Assembly (NCBI GenBank): GCA_009928005.1
Contig: RFVO01000013.1
Location: 1-33,750, forward strand
Source of the DNA: Chitinophagia bacterium
GTDB taxonomy: Bacteria > Bacteroidota > Bacteroidia > Chitinophagales > Chitinophagaceae
Direction of reading: 5' to 3'
DNA: 33,750 nucleotides
The number at the start of each line of letters is the position of its first letter. Within the stretch, counting starts at the first letter, position 1. The notes under the pieces are model-generated. The model was not told the origin of the DNA. It was given only the letters and a program-made list of their open reading frames with translations, and made no database searches. A program made the position numbers and the translations under genes. Below, in pieces: positions 25,750 through 33,750 of the stretch.

Positions 25750-26313
25750 ATGCAACAAATACTTGCTTGGTGGATGTTCACCATTAGAGGCTGGAAAATT
25801 GAAGGAAAATTTCATTTTGAATTACCTAAGTCAATTATTATAGTAGCACCACATACACATTGGGTTGATTTTTTTATAGGGCTCGCGGTTCGTAAAAAAT
25901 TACACTTTGAGTTCGTACATTTTTTAGGCAAGAGTGAACTTTTTTGGCCACCATTAGGTTGGTTTTTACGTTCTTTGGGCGCATACCCTGTCGATAGAAA
26001 GCAGAATCATAATATGGTAGACCAAGTTGTGGCTATTTTTAATAAAAAGGAAAAGTTTCACCTTGCTCTTTCTCCTGAAGGGACCCGTAAAAAAGTTACA
26101 AAACTAAGGTCTGGTTTTTATCATATTGCAAAAAATGCCCAAATTCCTATCGTGATGGTGGGTTTTGATTTTGCCCAAAGAAGAGTGGTTTTTGCTGAGC
26201 CCTTTTTTGCGTCTGACGATGAAAAAGCAGACAAACACAATATTGTGCAGTTTTTCAAGCAATTCAAGGGCTATATTCCTGAATATGGGATCACAGAAGA
26301 CCTAGAAAATTAG
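25750..26313 (+). CDS. PlsC-like 1-acyl-glycerol-3-phosphate acyltransferase
   Basis: Acyltransferases of this family esterify lysophosphatidate or related lipids at the membrane. The 187-residue protein has the HX4D catalytic motif in PHTHWVDFF, the FxGKSELFWPPLGWFLRSLGAYPVDR substrate-binding region and SPEGTRKK (EGTR motif). It is shorter than typical PlsC (about 240), lacking an N-terminal membrane helix, so it may be specialised (for example for ornithine lipids or another acyl acceptor). A weak -7-like TATCTTCA lies upstream. Confidence 0.85.
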   Translation: MQQILAWWMFTIRGWKIEGKFHFELPKSIIIVAPHTHWVDFFIGLAVRKKLHFEFVHFLGKSELFWPPLGWFLRSLGAYPVDRKQNHNMVDQVVAIFNKKEKFHLALSPEGTRKKVTKLRSGFYHIAKNAQIPIVMVGFDFAQRRVVFAEPFFASDDEKADKHNIVQFFKQFKGYIPEYGITEDLEN

Positions 26314-26358
26314 TCCTTGGTTTAACAAAATATTGTTTTTCCTTATAAACTATATTAG

Positions 26359-26366
26359 TATTTTTG
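26359..26366 (+). promoter_or_regulatory. -7 promoter element of the OmpA-like gene
   Basis: TATTTTTG matches TAnnTTTG exactly. A TTG at 26333-26335 lies 23 nt upstream, close to the usual -33 spacing. The leader is about 40 nt. Confidence 0.6.
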
Positions 26367-26409
26367 TCCTAGACCTATTTATATTCATTTTAAATAAAAC
26401 AGATACAGT

Positions 26410-27300
26410 ATGAAAAGTAAAATTTTTTTAGCGCTTGCGGTTCTTAGCATTGGTGCTTATTCTTGCGTAAGTCCTAAGAAATTGCAAGATGCAGAAGCTA
26501 AATACGGCCAGTTAAATGGAGCTTATGCCGATTTACAAGGTAAATACCGTGATGCACAAGATGCAATCACTAAAAGTAAAGCAGATGCTGAAAGAGCTTC
26601 TGATAAAACAAAGTCATTACAAAGCACAATTGACGAATTAAATAAACAAGTCGATTTCTTAAAATCAAATAATAATGTTGTTTTAAGTCAATTAAAAGAT
26701 ATGTCTGTTGTGACAGGTGCACAAGCAGAAAGTATTAAAAAATCATTAGAAAATATTGGTGCTAAGGATTTATATATTCAAGGTTTACAAAGTTCAATGG
26801 CACGTAAAGATTCTATCAACATGAACTTGGTGATGAATTTGAAAGGTGCGATTGGCGATTTAAACGATGGAGATATCAATGTAAAAGTAGATAAGGGTGT
26901 TGTTTATGTTGACATTTCGGATAAATTATTATTTAAAAGCGGTAGCTTCAATATTACTGATAAAGCAAAAGTGGTTTTAGGTAAAGTCGCTAAAGTATTG
27001 GCCGCACAACCTACTATTGAATTTATGGTAGAAGGCCATACCGATTCTAAGCAATTAATTAGCGGTGGAAGTTTAATGGAAGACAACTGGGATTTAAGTG
27101 TAAAAAGAGCCACTACAATTGTGCGTGTTTTACAAGACACTTATGGCATCGATCCTAAGCGTATGACAGCAGCTGGTAGAAGTGAATACATTCCTGTTAA
27201 TGAAAACGATACGCCAGAACATAGAGCAGCGAATCGCAGAACAAGAATTGTAATTCTTCCTCAATTAGATCAATTTTTTCAATTATTAGAGAAGAAATAG
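26410..27300 (+). CDS. OmpA-family lipoprotein
   Basis: A 296-residue outer-membrane lipoprotein that should bind peptidoglycan. The signal ends at Cys19 (GAYSC). Residues about 25-110 form a charged coiled coil (repeated Lys/Asp/Ala/Glu heptads), and the C-terminal OmpA domain (about 165-285) has LLFKSGSFNI, EGHTDS and RAANRRTRIVI, which contain the diaminopimelate-binding Asp and Arg. Preceded by a good promoter and followed by a strong terminator, so it is a monocistronic gene. The layout resembles YiaD-type proteins. Confidence 0.9.
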   Translation: MKSKIFLALAVLSIGAYSCVSPKKLQDAEAKYGQLNGAYADLQGKYRDAQDAITKSKADAERASDKTKSLQSTIDELNKQVDFLKSNNNVVLSQLKDMSVVTGAQAESIKKSLENIGAKDLYIQGLQSSMARKDSINMNLVMNLKGAIGDLNDGDINVKVDKGVVYVDISDKLLFKSGSFNITDKAKVVLGKVAKVLAAQPTIEFMVEGHTDSKQLISGGSLMEDNWDLSVKRATTIVRVLQDTYGIDPKRMTAAGRSEYIPVNENDTPEHRAANRRTRIVILPQLDQFFQLLEKK

Positions 27301-27326
27301 TTTCTATTCTCTGTTTTAAAATAATG

Positions 27327-27362
27327 TAAACCCTTTCCGTTCATTCGGGAGGGGTTTATTTT
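27327..27362 (+). terminator. Rho-independent terminator of the OmpA-like gene
   Basis: A 13-bp stem (27327-27339 with 27346-27358, two G-U pairs) closes a TTCATT loop and is followed by a T-tract that continues to about 27364. This is the most canonical terminator in the window. Confidence 0.85.
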
Positions 27363-27384
27363 TTATAATGAGGGGTCTAGCCCG

Positions 27385-27392
27385 TATCTTCG
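27385..27392 (+). promoter_or_regulatory. Near-consensus -7 element of pcrA
   Basis: TATCTTCG differs from TAnnTTTG at one position and ends 4 nt before ATG 27397, the same placement as in the MerC-like and rlmD promoters. Confidence 0.4.
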
Positions 27393-27396
27393 CAAC

Positions 27397-29733
27397 ATGC
27401 AAGAAGCGTATTTGAATGGTTTAAACGAGAAGCAATTAGAGGCAGTATTACATATTAAAGGACCTTTGATGATTATTGCTGGTGCAGGAAGTGGTAAAAC
27501 AAAAGTCTTAACCACCCGTGTGGCGCATCTTATGCATAGCGGCGTTGATTCATTTAATATATTGGCACTCACTTTTACCAATAAGGCTGCGGCAGAAATG
27601 AAAGAGCGAGTTGAAAAAGCGCTAGGTAATACCGATGCAAGAAATTTATACATTGGTACTTTTCATAGTGTGTTTGCAAGAATACTCAGGGCCGAAGCAG
27701 ACAAACTTGGATATCCAAAAAGCTTTACCATTTATGATACCGATGATTCCAGATCAGTAATTAAAGCAGTAGTGAATGATATGGGTTTAGATGATAAATT
27801 ATACAAACCCAATATTGTACACAATCGTATTTCTAGCGCTAAGAATGCTCTAGTGGGTCCGACTGAATATGCGATGGATACTTTTTTAAAGCAAGAAGAT
27901 GCAAGATCTAACCGACCCGCTATTGCTGAAATTTATGCAAGTTATGCAGCACGCTGTTTTAAAAACGGTGCAATGGACTTTGATGATTTACTTTTTAAAA
28001 TGCACGAGCTATTACAAAACTTTCCAGAGGTATTACATAAATACCAACATAAATTTAAATATATTTTAATTGATGAGTACCAGGATACTAATCCAGTACA
28101 ATATCAAATAGCCAAGTTATTAGCAGCAGTGCATGAAAATTTATGTGTGGTGGGTGATGATGCACAAAGTATTTATAGTTTCCGTGGTGCTACTATTGAA
28201 AATATTTTACAGTTTCAAAAAGACTATGACGATGTCAAATTAGTAAAATTAGAGCAAAATTATAGAAGTAGTCAATCCATAATTGGTGTAGCCAATTATG
28301 TGATTAAAAATAATGTGGGTCAAATACCTAAAGAGTTATGGACTGAAAATGAAACAGGCGATAAAATAAAGTTGGTACGCACAATGACCGATAATGACGA
28401 AGGTAAATTTGTTGCCGATGCTATTCAAGAAAATAAATTAAGAAATCATTTTTACAATAAAGACTTTGCAATTTTATATAGAACCAATGCACAAAGTAGG
28501 TCCTTTGAGGAAAGCTTAAGAAGAACAGGCATTGCTTATAAAATATATGGTGGGCTTAGCTTCTATCAAAGAAAAGAGGTGAAAGATTATATTGCTTATC
28601 TGCGTATCATTGTCAACACTAAGGATGAAGAAGGTTTGAAAAGAATTATTAATTATCCTGCAAGAGGCATTGGCAAAACCACTATGGAAAAATGTTTGGT
28701 TATTGCGGGTGAACAAAATATTACTTTTTTTGAGGTTCTAGAAAAAGCAAAAGTTTTTGGATTTAAAGCTGGAACACTCACCGCTATTGAAGAGTTTGTG
28801 ACTATGATTAAATATTTTCAAAATCAACTCACTAAACATAACGCATATGATGTAGCCGTACAAGTGGGCAAGCATACTAATTTAGTAAAGGAATTATTTA
28901 ACGATAAATCTACCGAAGGCTTAGCGCGTTATGAAAATATTCAAGAATTGTTAAACTCTATAAAAGAGTGGACAGAAAGTCCAAGCAACGACGACGGAGA
29001 ATTAGGCGATAAAAGTTTAGGATCATATTTACAACAAATTACTTTAATCACTGATGCAGATAACGATAACGAGAATGAGGACACGGTAAAATTAATGACA
29101 GTACATGCAGCTAAAGGATTAGAATTTGCATGTGTATTTTTAGTAGGGCTTGAAGAAAGTTTATTCCCAAGTGGTATGAGTGTAAATACAAGAGAGGAAT
29201 TAGAAGAAGAAAGAAGATTATTTTATGTAGCAGTCACTCGGGCCAAAAAACATTTATGGTTAACCTATGCCAACACTCGCTACAGATATGGGCAATTAGT
29301 ACAAAACGATCCAAGTCGTTTTATTGATGAAATGCCAGAGGAGCAAATTGATAAGAGTAGTTCTGGTGGTGGAGCTAAAAATCAAAGTAGTGGTTGGGGA
29401 TCTGCCTATGATAGAATGCAAGGTGGTAGTAATAAAAGCTGGATCGATCCAGAAAAAAATACTCGTACAAAAACTGAAGGTTCTAAACCTAGTTACTTAC
29501 CTGTTGTGGCACCCCATACTTTAAATAAAAACCATATCCCTTCTGCGAATTTCACGCCTTGTGATCCGTCGGCGCTAGAGGCTGGTGTTAAAATTGAGCA
29601 TCAAAAATTTGGATTTGGCGTTATTAAAGAAATTGAAGGCTCCGCACACAACCCTATTGCCATTATCCTTTTTGATAAAAATGGCGAGAAAAAGATCATG
29701 TTAAACTACGCCAAGCTTAGTATTGTACCCTAA
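27397..29733 (+). CDS. pcrA: UvrD/PcrA-type 3'-5' DNA helicase
   Basis: Superfamily 1A helicase of DNA repair and replication restart. In 778 residues all motifs are visible: GAGSGKTKVLTTR (I), LTFTNKAAAEMKERV (Ia), ILIDEYQDTNPVQYQI (II), VVGDDAQSIYSFRGA (III), LEQNYRSSQSI (IV), KLMTVHAAKGLEFACVF (V) and LFYVAVTRAKKHLWL (VI). A Gly/Ser-rich linker is followed by a C-terminal Tudor-like domain (GVKIEHQKFGFGVIKEIEG), which in PcrA contacts RNA polymerase. Confidence 0.95.
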   Translation: MQEAYLNGLNEKQLEAVLHIKGPLMIIAGAGSGKTKVLTTRVAHLMHSGVDSFNILALTFTNKAAAEMKERVEKALGNTDARNLYIGTFHSVFARILRAEADKLGYPKSFTIYDTDDSRSVIKAVVNDMGLDDKLYKPNIVHNRISSAKNALVGPTEYAMDTFLKQEDARSNRPAIAEIYASYAARCFKNGAMDFDDLLFKMHELLQNFPEVLHKYQHKFKYILIDEYQDTNPVQYQIAKLLAAVHENLCVVGDDAQSIYSFRGATIENILQFQKDYDDVKLVKLEQNYRSSQSIIGVANYVIKNNVGQIPKELWTENETGDKIKLVRTMTDNDEGKFVADAIQENKLRNHFYNKDFAILYRTNAQSRSFEESLRRTGIAYKIYGGLSFYQRKEVKDYIAYLRIIVNTKDEEGLKRIINYPARGIGKTTMEKCLVIAGEQNITFFEVLEKAKVFGFKAGTLTAIEEFVTMIKYFQNQLTKHNAYDVAVQVGKHTNLVKELFNDKSTEGLARYENIQELLNSIKEWTESPSNDDGELGDKSLGSYLQQITLITDADNDNENEDTVKLMTVHAAKGLEFACVFLVGLEESLFPSGMSVNTREELEEERRLFYVAVTRAKKHLWLTYANTRYRYGQLVQNDPSRFIDEMPEEQIDKSSSGGGAKNQSSGWGSAYDRMQGGSNKSWIDPEKNTRTKTEGSKPSYLPVVAPHTLNKNHIPSANFTPCDPSALEAGVKIEHQKFGFGVIKEIEGSAHNPIAIILFDKNGEKKIMLNYAKLSIVP

Positions 29734-29773
29734 AAGTCTTTCGATATCGGAAAAATAAAGGTCCAATTAGCCT

Positions 29774-29799
29774 AAAGCCCTCTTCTAGCTAGGCTTTTT
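29774..29799 (+). terminator. Probable terminator of pcrA
   Basis: AAAGCC (29774-29779) pairs with GGCTTT (29792-29797) around a 12-nt loop and runs into a short T-tract, 41 bp after the stop and directly before the nfu promoter. Confidence 0.5.
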
Positions 29800-29802
29800 G
29801 GT

Positions 29803-29810
29803 TATTTTTG
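29803..29810 (+). promoter_or_regulatory. -7 promoter element of nfu
   Basis: TATTTTTG matches TAnnTTTG exactly, 44 nt before the chosen ATG at 29855. Confidence 0.55.
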
Positions 29811-29854
29811 TACTGCATTGGTTACTAAAATGTATTGAATTAAAAATTGAAACT

Positions 29855-30454
29855 ATGATTACCACAGGCAATACTATTGTAAGTATTTATACCGAAATGA
29901 CTCCTAATCCAGAAACGATGAAGTTTGTGGCCAACAAACTTTTGTATCCTGGAAAAAGTATTGACATTGCTGAGGAAAGCCTTGCCTTTGCCTCTCCACT
30001 TGCTAAAGAATTATTTAGTTTTCCTTTCATTAAAAGTGTATTTATAGCAAGCAATTTTGTAACGCTTACAAAAAATACAGAACAAGATGATTGGCAAGAT
30101 GTCATCCCTACAATTAAAACTTTCTTGAAAGAATATTTAGAAAATGGTGGGGTAGTAGTGAATGAAGAAGAAGTAGCCAAAATGAAACAAGAGGCAAGCA
30201 ACACCGTAAACGCAGATGATGATGATGTAGTAAAGCGAGTAAAAGAATTATTAGAAAATTATGTAAAGCCCGCAGTAGAAATGGATGGCGGTGCGATTCA
30301 ATTTAAAAGTTATAACAACGGCATCGTTAATTTAATGTTACAAGGTTCTTGTAGCGGATGCCCATCAAGCATGGTAACTTTAAAAGCAGGTATCGAAGGC
30401 ATGATGAAGCGTATGATTCCTGAAGTAAAAGAAGTAGTCGCAGAGGCAGAGTAG
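29855..30454 (+). CDS. nfu: Nfu-type iron-sulfur cluster carrier
   Basis: Transfers Fe-S clusters to client proteins. The 199-residue protein has the N-terminal Nfu domain (TEMTPNPETMKFVANKLLYPG, about 10-95) and the C-terminal NifU domain with the cluster-binding CxxC in GSCSGCPSSMVTLKAGIE, joined by an acidic linker. The frame extends upstream to GTG 29798, but this overlaps the promoter, so ATG 29855 is preferred. Members of the two-domain form are usual in Bacteroidota. Confidence 0.92.
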   Translation: MITTGNTIVSIYTEMTPNPETMKFVANKLLYPGKSIDIAEESLAFASPLAKELFSFPFIKSVFIASNFVTLTKNTEQDDWQDVIPTIKTFLKEYLENGGVVVNEEEVAKMKQEASNTVNADDDDVVKRVKELLENYVKPAVEMDGGAIQFKSYNNGIVNLMLQGSCSGCPSSMVTLKAGIEGMMKRMIPEVKEVVAEAE

Positions 30455-30460
30455 TAGGCT

Positions 30461-30496
30461 ATTCTGCTGCGCTTTTATAAGATAGCGCAGCAGAAT
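30461..30496 (+). terminator. Perfect 12-bp hairpin after nfu
   Basis: ATTCTGCTGCGC (30461-30472) and GCGCAGCAGAAT (30485-30496) pair perfectly around a 12-nt AT loop, 6 bp after the nfu stop. No immediate U-tract; the following sequence (30497-30520) nearly repeats that after the M20 hairpin. Confidence 0.75.
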
Positions 30497-30587
30497 TTGC
30501 CCTCTTATGATTTTGTTCAAAAAATTAAAAATTTTTCGAAATGTTAAATTTTTTTCTTTTTTAATAGTAAAGAAAAAATATTTAATT

Positions 30588-32117
30588 TTACTTTCTTATA
30601 AATTTACTCCCATTCCATTCCCATCTAATATTATCTTTTTTCTCTCCAGAAAAAATATCTAATTGTCCATTCTTATCAATATCTTGTACACGAATATGAT
30701 AAAAGCGGCCTGCTGTATTATTTTCAATATACTGGCTTGTTTTATCTGAAAATGTTTTTCCTTTATCAGTTGATTTAAATAAGGAGATAAAATAAATAGG
30801 TGCACCACTGCCTACTGGATTATTATAATTTCCACTTACAATAATTTCCTTAGTGCCATCTGTATCTAAATCTGTAAAATCTAAATTCATCAAATACCAT
30901 TCTCCTGATATGCTAATAGAACTTGAATTAGTTAAGCTAAAACCTTTGCCATTGCCCCATAAAACTCTGAAGTCATTGACTCTATTTGGAATAGTAGTTG
31001 GAACAAAAATAATAACTAGGTCTAAAAAACCATCATTATTTACATCCACTAGCTCTGATTGATATACAACAGGTATATCCCCCACACCATTAAAGTCATT
31101 GGTGAAATTGGCCTTACCATCATTCCACATTATTCTACTTTTCACTCCATTAGATTGATTGTGAAAATTAAAGGCAATAATATCTAAATCTCCATCATTG
31201 TCAATATCACCAGAGCAACCACTATACCAATAACCTTCATCATTATAGTCTTTCTCTTTATTAAAACCTGTCGGTGAGTTTAATAAAATATTACAAATAT
31301 CAAAAGTGTTTAAAAAACCTGCGGGAGAATTATTAGGAGGGTCTGCTGCAACTAGTGAAAATATATCTGGTAGTGAATCGTTATTAAAATCGCCTACTAA
31401 TAATTTTGTGCCATGTGGCTGTTTTATAGCTGGGCCCGTCCATGGTGTTTGTTTTAAAGCGGTTCCCGTATTCATAAAAACAGATGGAGGAGGATTGGGT
31501 GTGGGACTAATATTTAAATCATAGCTTTCATAATAAAAAAGGTCTTCTTGTCCATCTCCATCAATATCTATTTGAGTAGATTGTTCATCTATAAAAGGAT
31601 TATTTGCTATATATCTTGAGCCATCCGCTTTATAAATTTGTGTGGAAGAAAACCAGGTATCAAAATTAGAGAGCTCATAAGAGCTTTTTATATAATTTTT
31701 ATAAATTCTACCCCGGCTAATTTGAAAATTTTGATTATTGGAATTAGTAGAAGTAGCTTTAGAACTAATTGTTATTTTAATTGTATAATTTGCTTTTATA
31801 GAAAAGCCGCCTGCTTTTATGACTAATGAATTTTGTGATATAGTAGAATCTAATTTGAATATGCCTAAAGCGGTATCTAGTCTATTTATTGCTATGGAAT
31901 AAATAAAACCGCTTGAGGGCATTTTAGAACTTACAGTAATAGTAAATTCAAGGGTGTCTTTAGTGAGTATATAATTACTCGCTGATAGATCTGGACTTAG
32001 CGAAAATTTTACGGGCTCCTCAACAACCACTGGTACAATAGGTGTAACTGGAATGGCATCTTTTTTACTACAGCCTAGCATAGACAATACAAACAAAATT
32101 AGTATACCCTTTTTCAT
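30588..32117 (-). CDS. FG-GAP/VCBS-repeat surface lipoprotein
   Basis: A 509-residue lipoprotein (lipobox MLGC, Cys16) with an Ig-like beta region (about 35-150) followed by a predicted beta-propeller. Six Asp-rich calcium loops of the form DxDxDGxxD are visible: DIDGDGQED, DFNNDSLPD, DIDNDGDLD, DVNNDGFLD, DLDTDGTKE and DIDKNGQLD. ATG 32117 is chosen because the lipoprotein signal follows directly; an 18-codon extension to 32171 would mask it. The role, probably extracellular binding or adhesion, is not known. It lies 101 bp downstream of the SGNH gene on the same strand. Confidence 0.85.
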   Translation of the reverse strand: MKKGILILFVLSMLGCSKKDAIPVTPIVPVVVEEPVKFSLSPDLSASNYILTKDTLEFTITVSSKMPSSGFIYSIAINRLDTALGIFKLDSTISQNSLVIKAGGFSIKANYTIKITISSKATSTNSNNQNFQISRGRIYKNYIKSSYELSNFDTWFSSTQIYKADGSRYIANNPFIDEQSTQIDIDGDGQEDLFYYESYDLNISPTPNPPPSVFMNTGTALKQTPWTGPAIKQPHGTKLLVGDFNNDSLPDIFSLVAADPPNNSPAGFLNTFDICNILLNSPTGFNKEKDYNDEGYWYSGCSGDIDNDGDLDIIAFNFHNQSNGVKSRIMWNDGKANFTNDFNGVGDIPVVYQSELVDVNNDGFLDLVIIFVPTTIPNRVNDFRVLWGNGKGFSLTNSSSISISGEWYLMNLDFTDLDTDGTKEIIVSGNYNNPVGSGAPIYFISLFKSTDKGKTFSDKTSQYIENNTAGRFYHIRVQDIDKNGQLDIFSGEKKDNIRWEWNGSKFIRK

Positions 32118-32217
32118 ATTATTTAATTTTAAATGAATACTAGGTGGTATTCTAAACTCTATTGATAACATGCCGTAAAATTCTCTTAATTTTTTTTAAT
32201 AATGTAGGGGTAGTAAA

Positions 32218-32982
32218 CTATTTAAAATAATTTTTTACTAGTTTGTCATAAAACAAAACATCATCCTGTGGTATATACATTATAAAAAGATTTTCTTTAT
32301 CTATTGCAGGATAATTATATATCAAGTTATAGTTAGCTGGTAATGTGCCAGTTATTTTTTTTACAAAACATAATGCTGTTAAAAAAGTACCATGCCAAGA
32401 TGGATGGGATTCATCGCTCATGTACAATTGCACAGTAGGTTTTTGTGCTTTAGCCTCCGCCCAAACAGATCCAACTGGAACTAATACCGATTGTGTTTGA
32501 AGGGCTAATGATTCATAGGTCTTATTAATCGCCGACTGAGTTTGCGGTGTTGTCTCCCTTGACCATGTATTATATATATAAGGGGTTGCGTTTTTAGATT
32601 TAATTAAATCGCAGAATAATTTACCAATCATTAAAACACTATCTGCATGTTCTAATGGCCACATGCTGTTATCTTGAATAACAACAATATCAAATTTTTC
32701 TTTCTCTAAAATTGCTCGAGTACTTATTCCTTTTCTGCTGTTCCAATGATCTCCTAGTGTAGCACCACCATAGACAGATTGCTTACAAATTAGCTTGGTA
32801 TTCAGGCTATCAGATAGCAATGATATCATCTGAGGTAAATTATTAAAAAAGATATAACTATTACCAATAAACAATATGCTTAAAGTATCTCTTTTCGTAT
32901 TTGCATTCGCCTTTGTTAATACAAACACAAATAATAGCATTAATCCTATTATTTTAAAAGGATATAAGAGACGTTTTTTCAT
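32218..32982 (-). CDS. Exported SGNH/GDSL-type hydrolase
   Basis: A 254-residue protein with an N-terminal signal or anchor (about 8-28). SGNH blocks are recognisable: ILFIGNSYIF with Ser42 (block I), YGGATLGDHWN (Gly block II), VVIQDNSMWP (block III) and MSDESHPSWHGTF with Asp190 and His193 (block V). Enzymes of this type hydrolyse or transfer acyl groups on carbohydrates or lipids. It follows kdnB by 43 bp, so a role in modifying surface glycans is possible but only inferred. Confidence 0.8.
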   Translation of the reverse strand: MKKRLLYPFKIIGLMLLFVFVLTKANANTKRDTLSILFIGNSYIFFNNLPQMISLLSDSLNTKLICKQSVYGGATLGDHWNSRKGISTRAILEKEKFDIVVIQDNSMWPLEHADSVLMIGKLFCDLIKSKNATPYIYNTWSRETTPQTQSAINKTYESLALQTQSVLVPVGSVWAEAKAQKPTVQLYMSDESHPSWHGTFLTALCFVKKITGTLPANYNLIYNYPAIDKENLFIMYIPQDDVLFYDKLVKNYFK

Positions 32983-33025
32983 AAAGTTTGTTTGTAGTCT
33001 ATATAAGTCAAAAAAATATATCCTT

Positions 33026-33750
<725 letters not shown>

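Noticed and set aside
29740..29752. CGATATCG palindrome after pcrA as a terminator or operator
   Set aside because: Too short, no T-tract; the GGCTTTTT hairpin just downstream is the better terminator.
32133..32150. GAATAC/GTATTC inverted repeat upstream of the VCBS lipoprotein
   Set aside because: Only 6 bp with no T-tract; not distinguishable from chance.

Overview
The window is a 33.75 kb chromosomal stretch from an AT-rich member of the Bacteroidota, most likely Chitinophagaceae or a close relative. This rests on protein content (a DUF5690-type carrier, GH3-family adenylate-forming enzyme beside LptB, Kdo 8-oxidase KdnB, secreted AbgB-like amidohydrolase, SCO1/TlpA-type proteins), on near absence of Shine-Dalgarno sequences, and on repeated TAnnTTTG -7 promoter elements typical of this phylum. 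It is mostly core metabolism. I see no prophage, insertion sequence, CRISPR array, rRNA or tRNA.

Layout. 1-3.6 kb: the 5' end of a secreted S10 serine carboxypeptidase, a guanylate kinase gene broken by a frameshift, an HSDL2-like dehydrogenase and a secreted M20 amidohydrolase. 3.6-6.2 kb: lysS and an RluE-type pseudouridine synthase on the minus strand, then a 393-bp AT-rich gap. 6.2-10.8 kb: an LpxD-like acyltransferase, an epimerase/SCO1 pair divergent from a MerC-like metal protein, and cysS. 10.8-15 kb: a minus-strand operon rlmD - rhomboid protease - inactive rhomboid homologue - membrane-anchored EEP-family protein. 15-17.5 kb: a TlpA-like thioredoxin and metF. 17.6-20.9 kb: the operon lptB - GH3 - small YgjV-like membrane protein - fabG, meeting adk tail to tail. 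21.6-26.3 kb: lipoprotein MsrB, a DUF5690 carrier, and a cluster of glycosyltransferase, mnmH and PlsC-like acyltransferase. 26.4-30.5 kb: OmpA-like lipoprotein, pcrA/uvrD helicase and nfu. 30.6 kb to the end: a minus-strand group of an FG-GAP/VCBS lipoprotein, an SGNH hydrolase and the 3' part of kdnB.

Themes. Several genes concern the outer membrane and LPS (LpxD-like, LptB, KdnB, PlsC-like, glycosyltransferase, OmpA-like lipoprotein, SGNH). Others concern translation and RNA modification (LysS, CysS, RluE, RlmD, MnmH). Promoters could be placed for about a dozen genes. In three cases (MerC-like, rlmD, pcrA) the -7 element lies only 4-5 nt before the start codon, suggesting leaderless mRNAs. 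No obviously new defence or mobile system is present. The most interesting items are the broken gmk, a shared sequence following two perfect terminator-like hairpins, the protease/pseudoprotease rhomboid pair, the lptB-GH3 operon and the Kdo8N gene.
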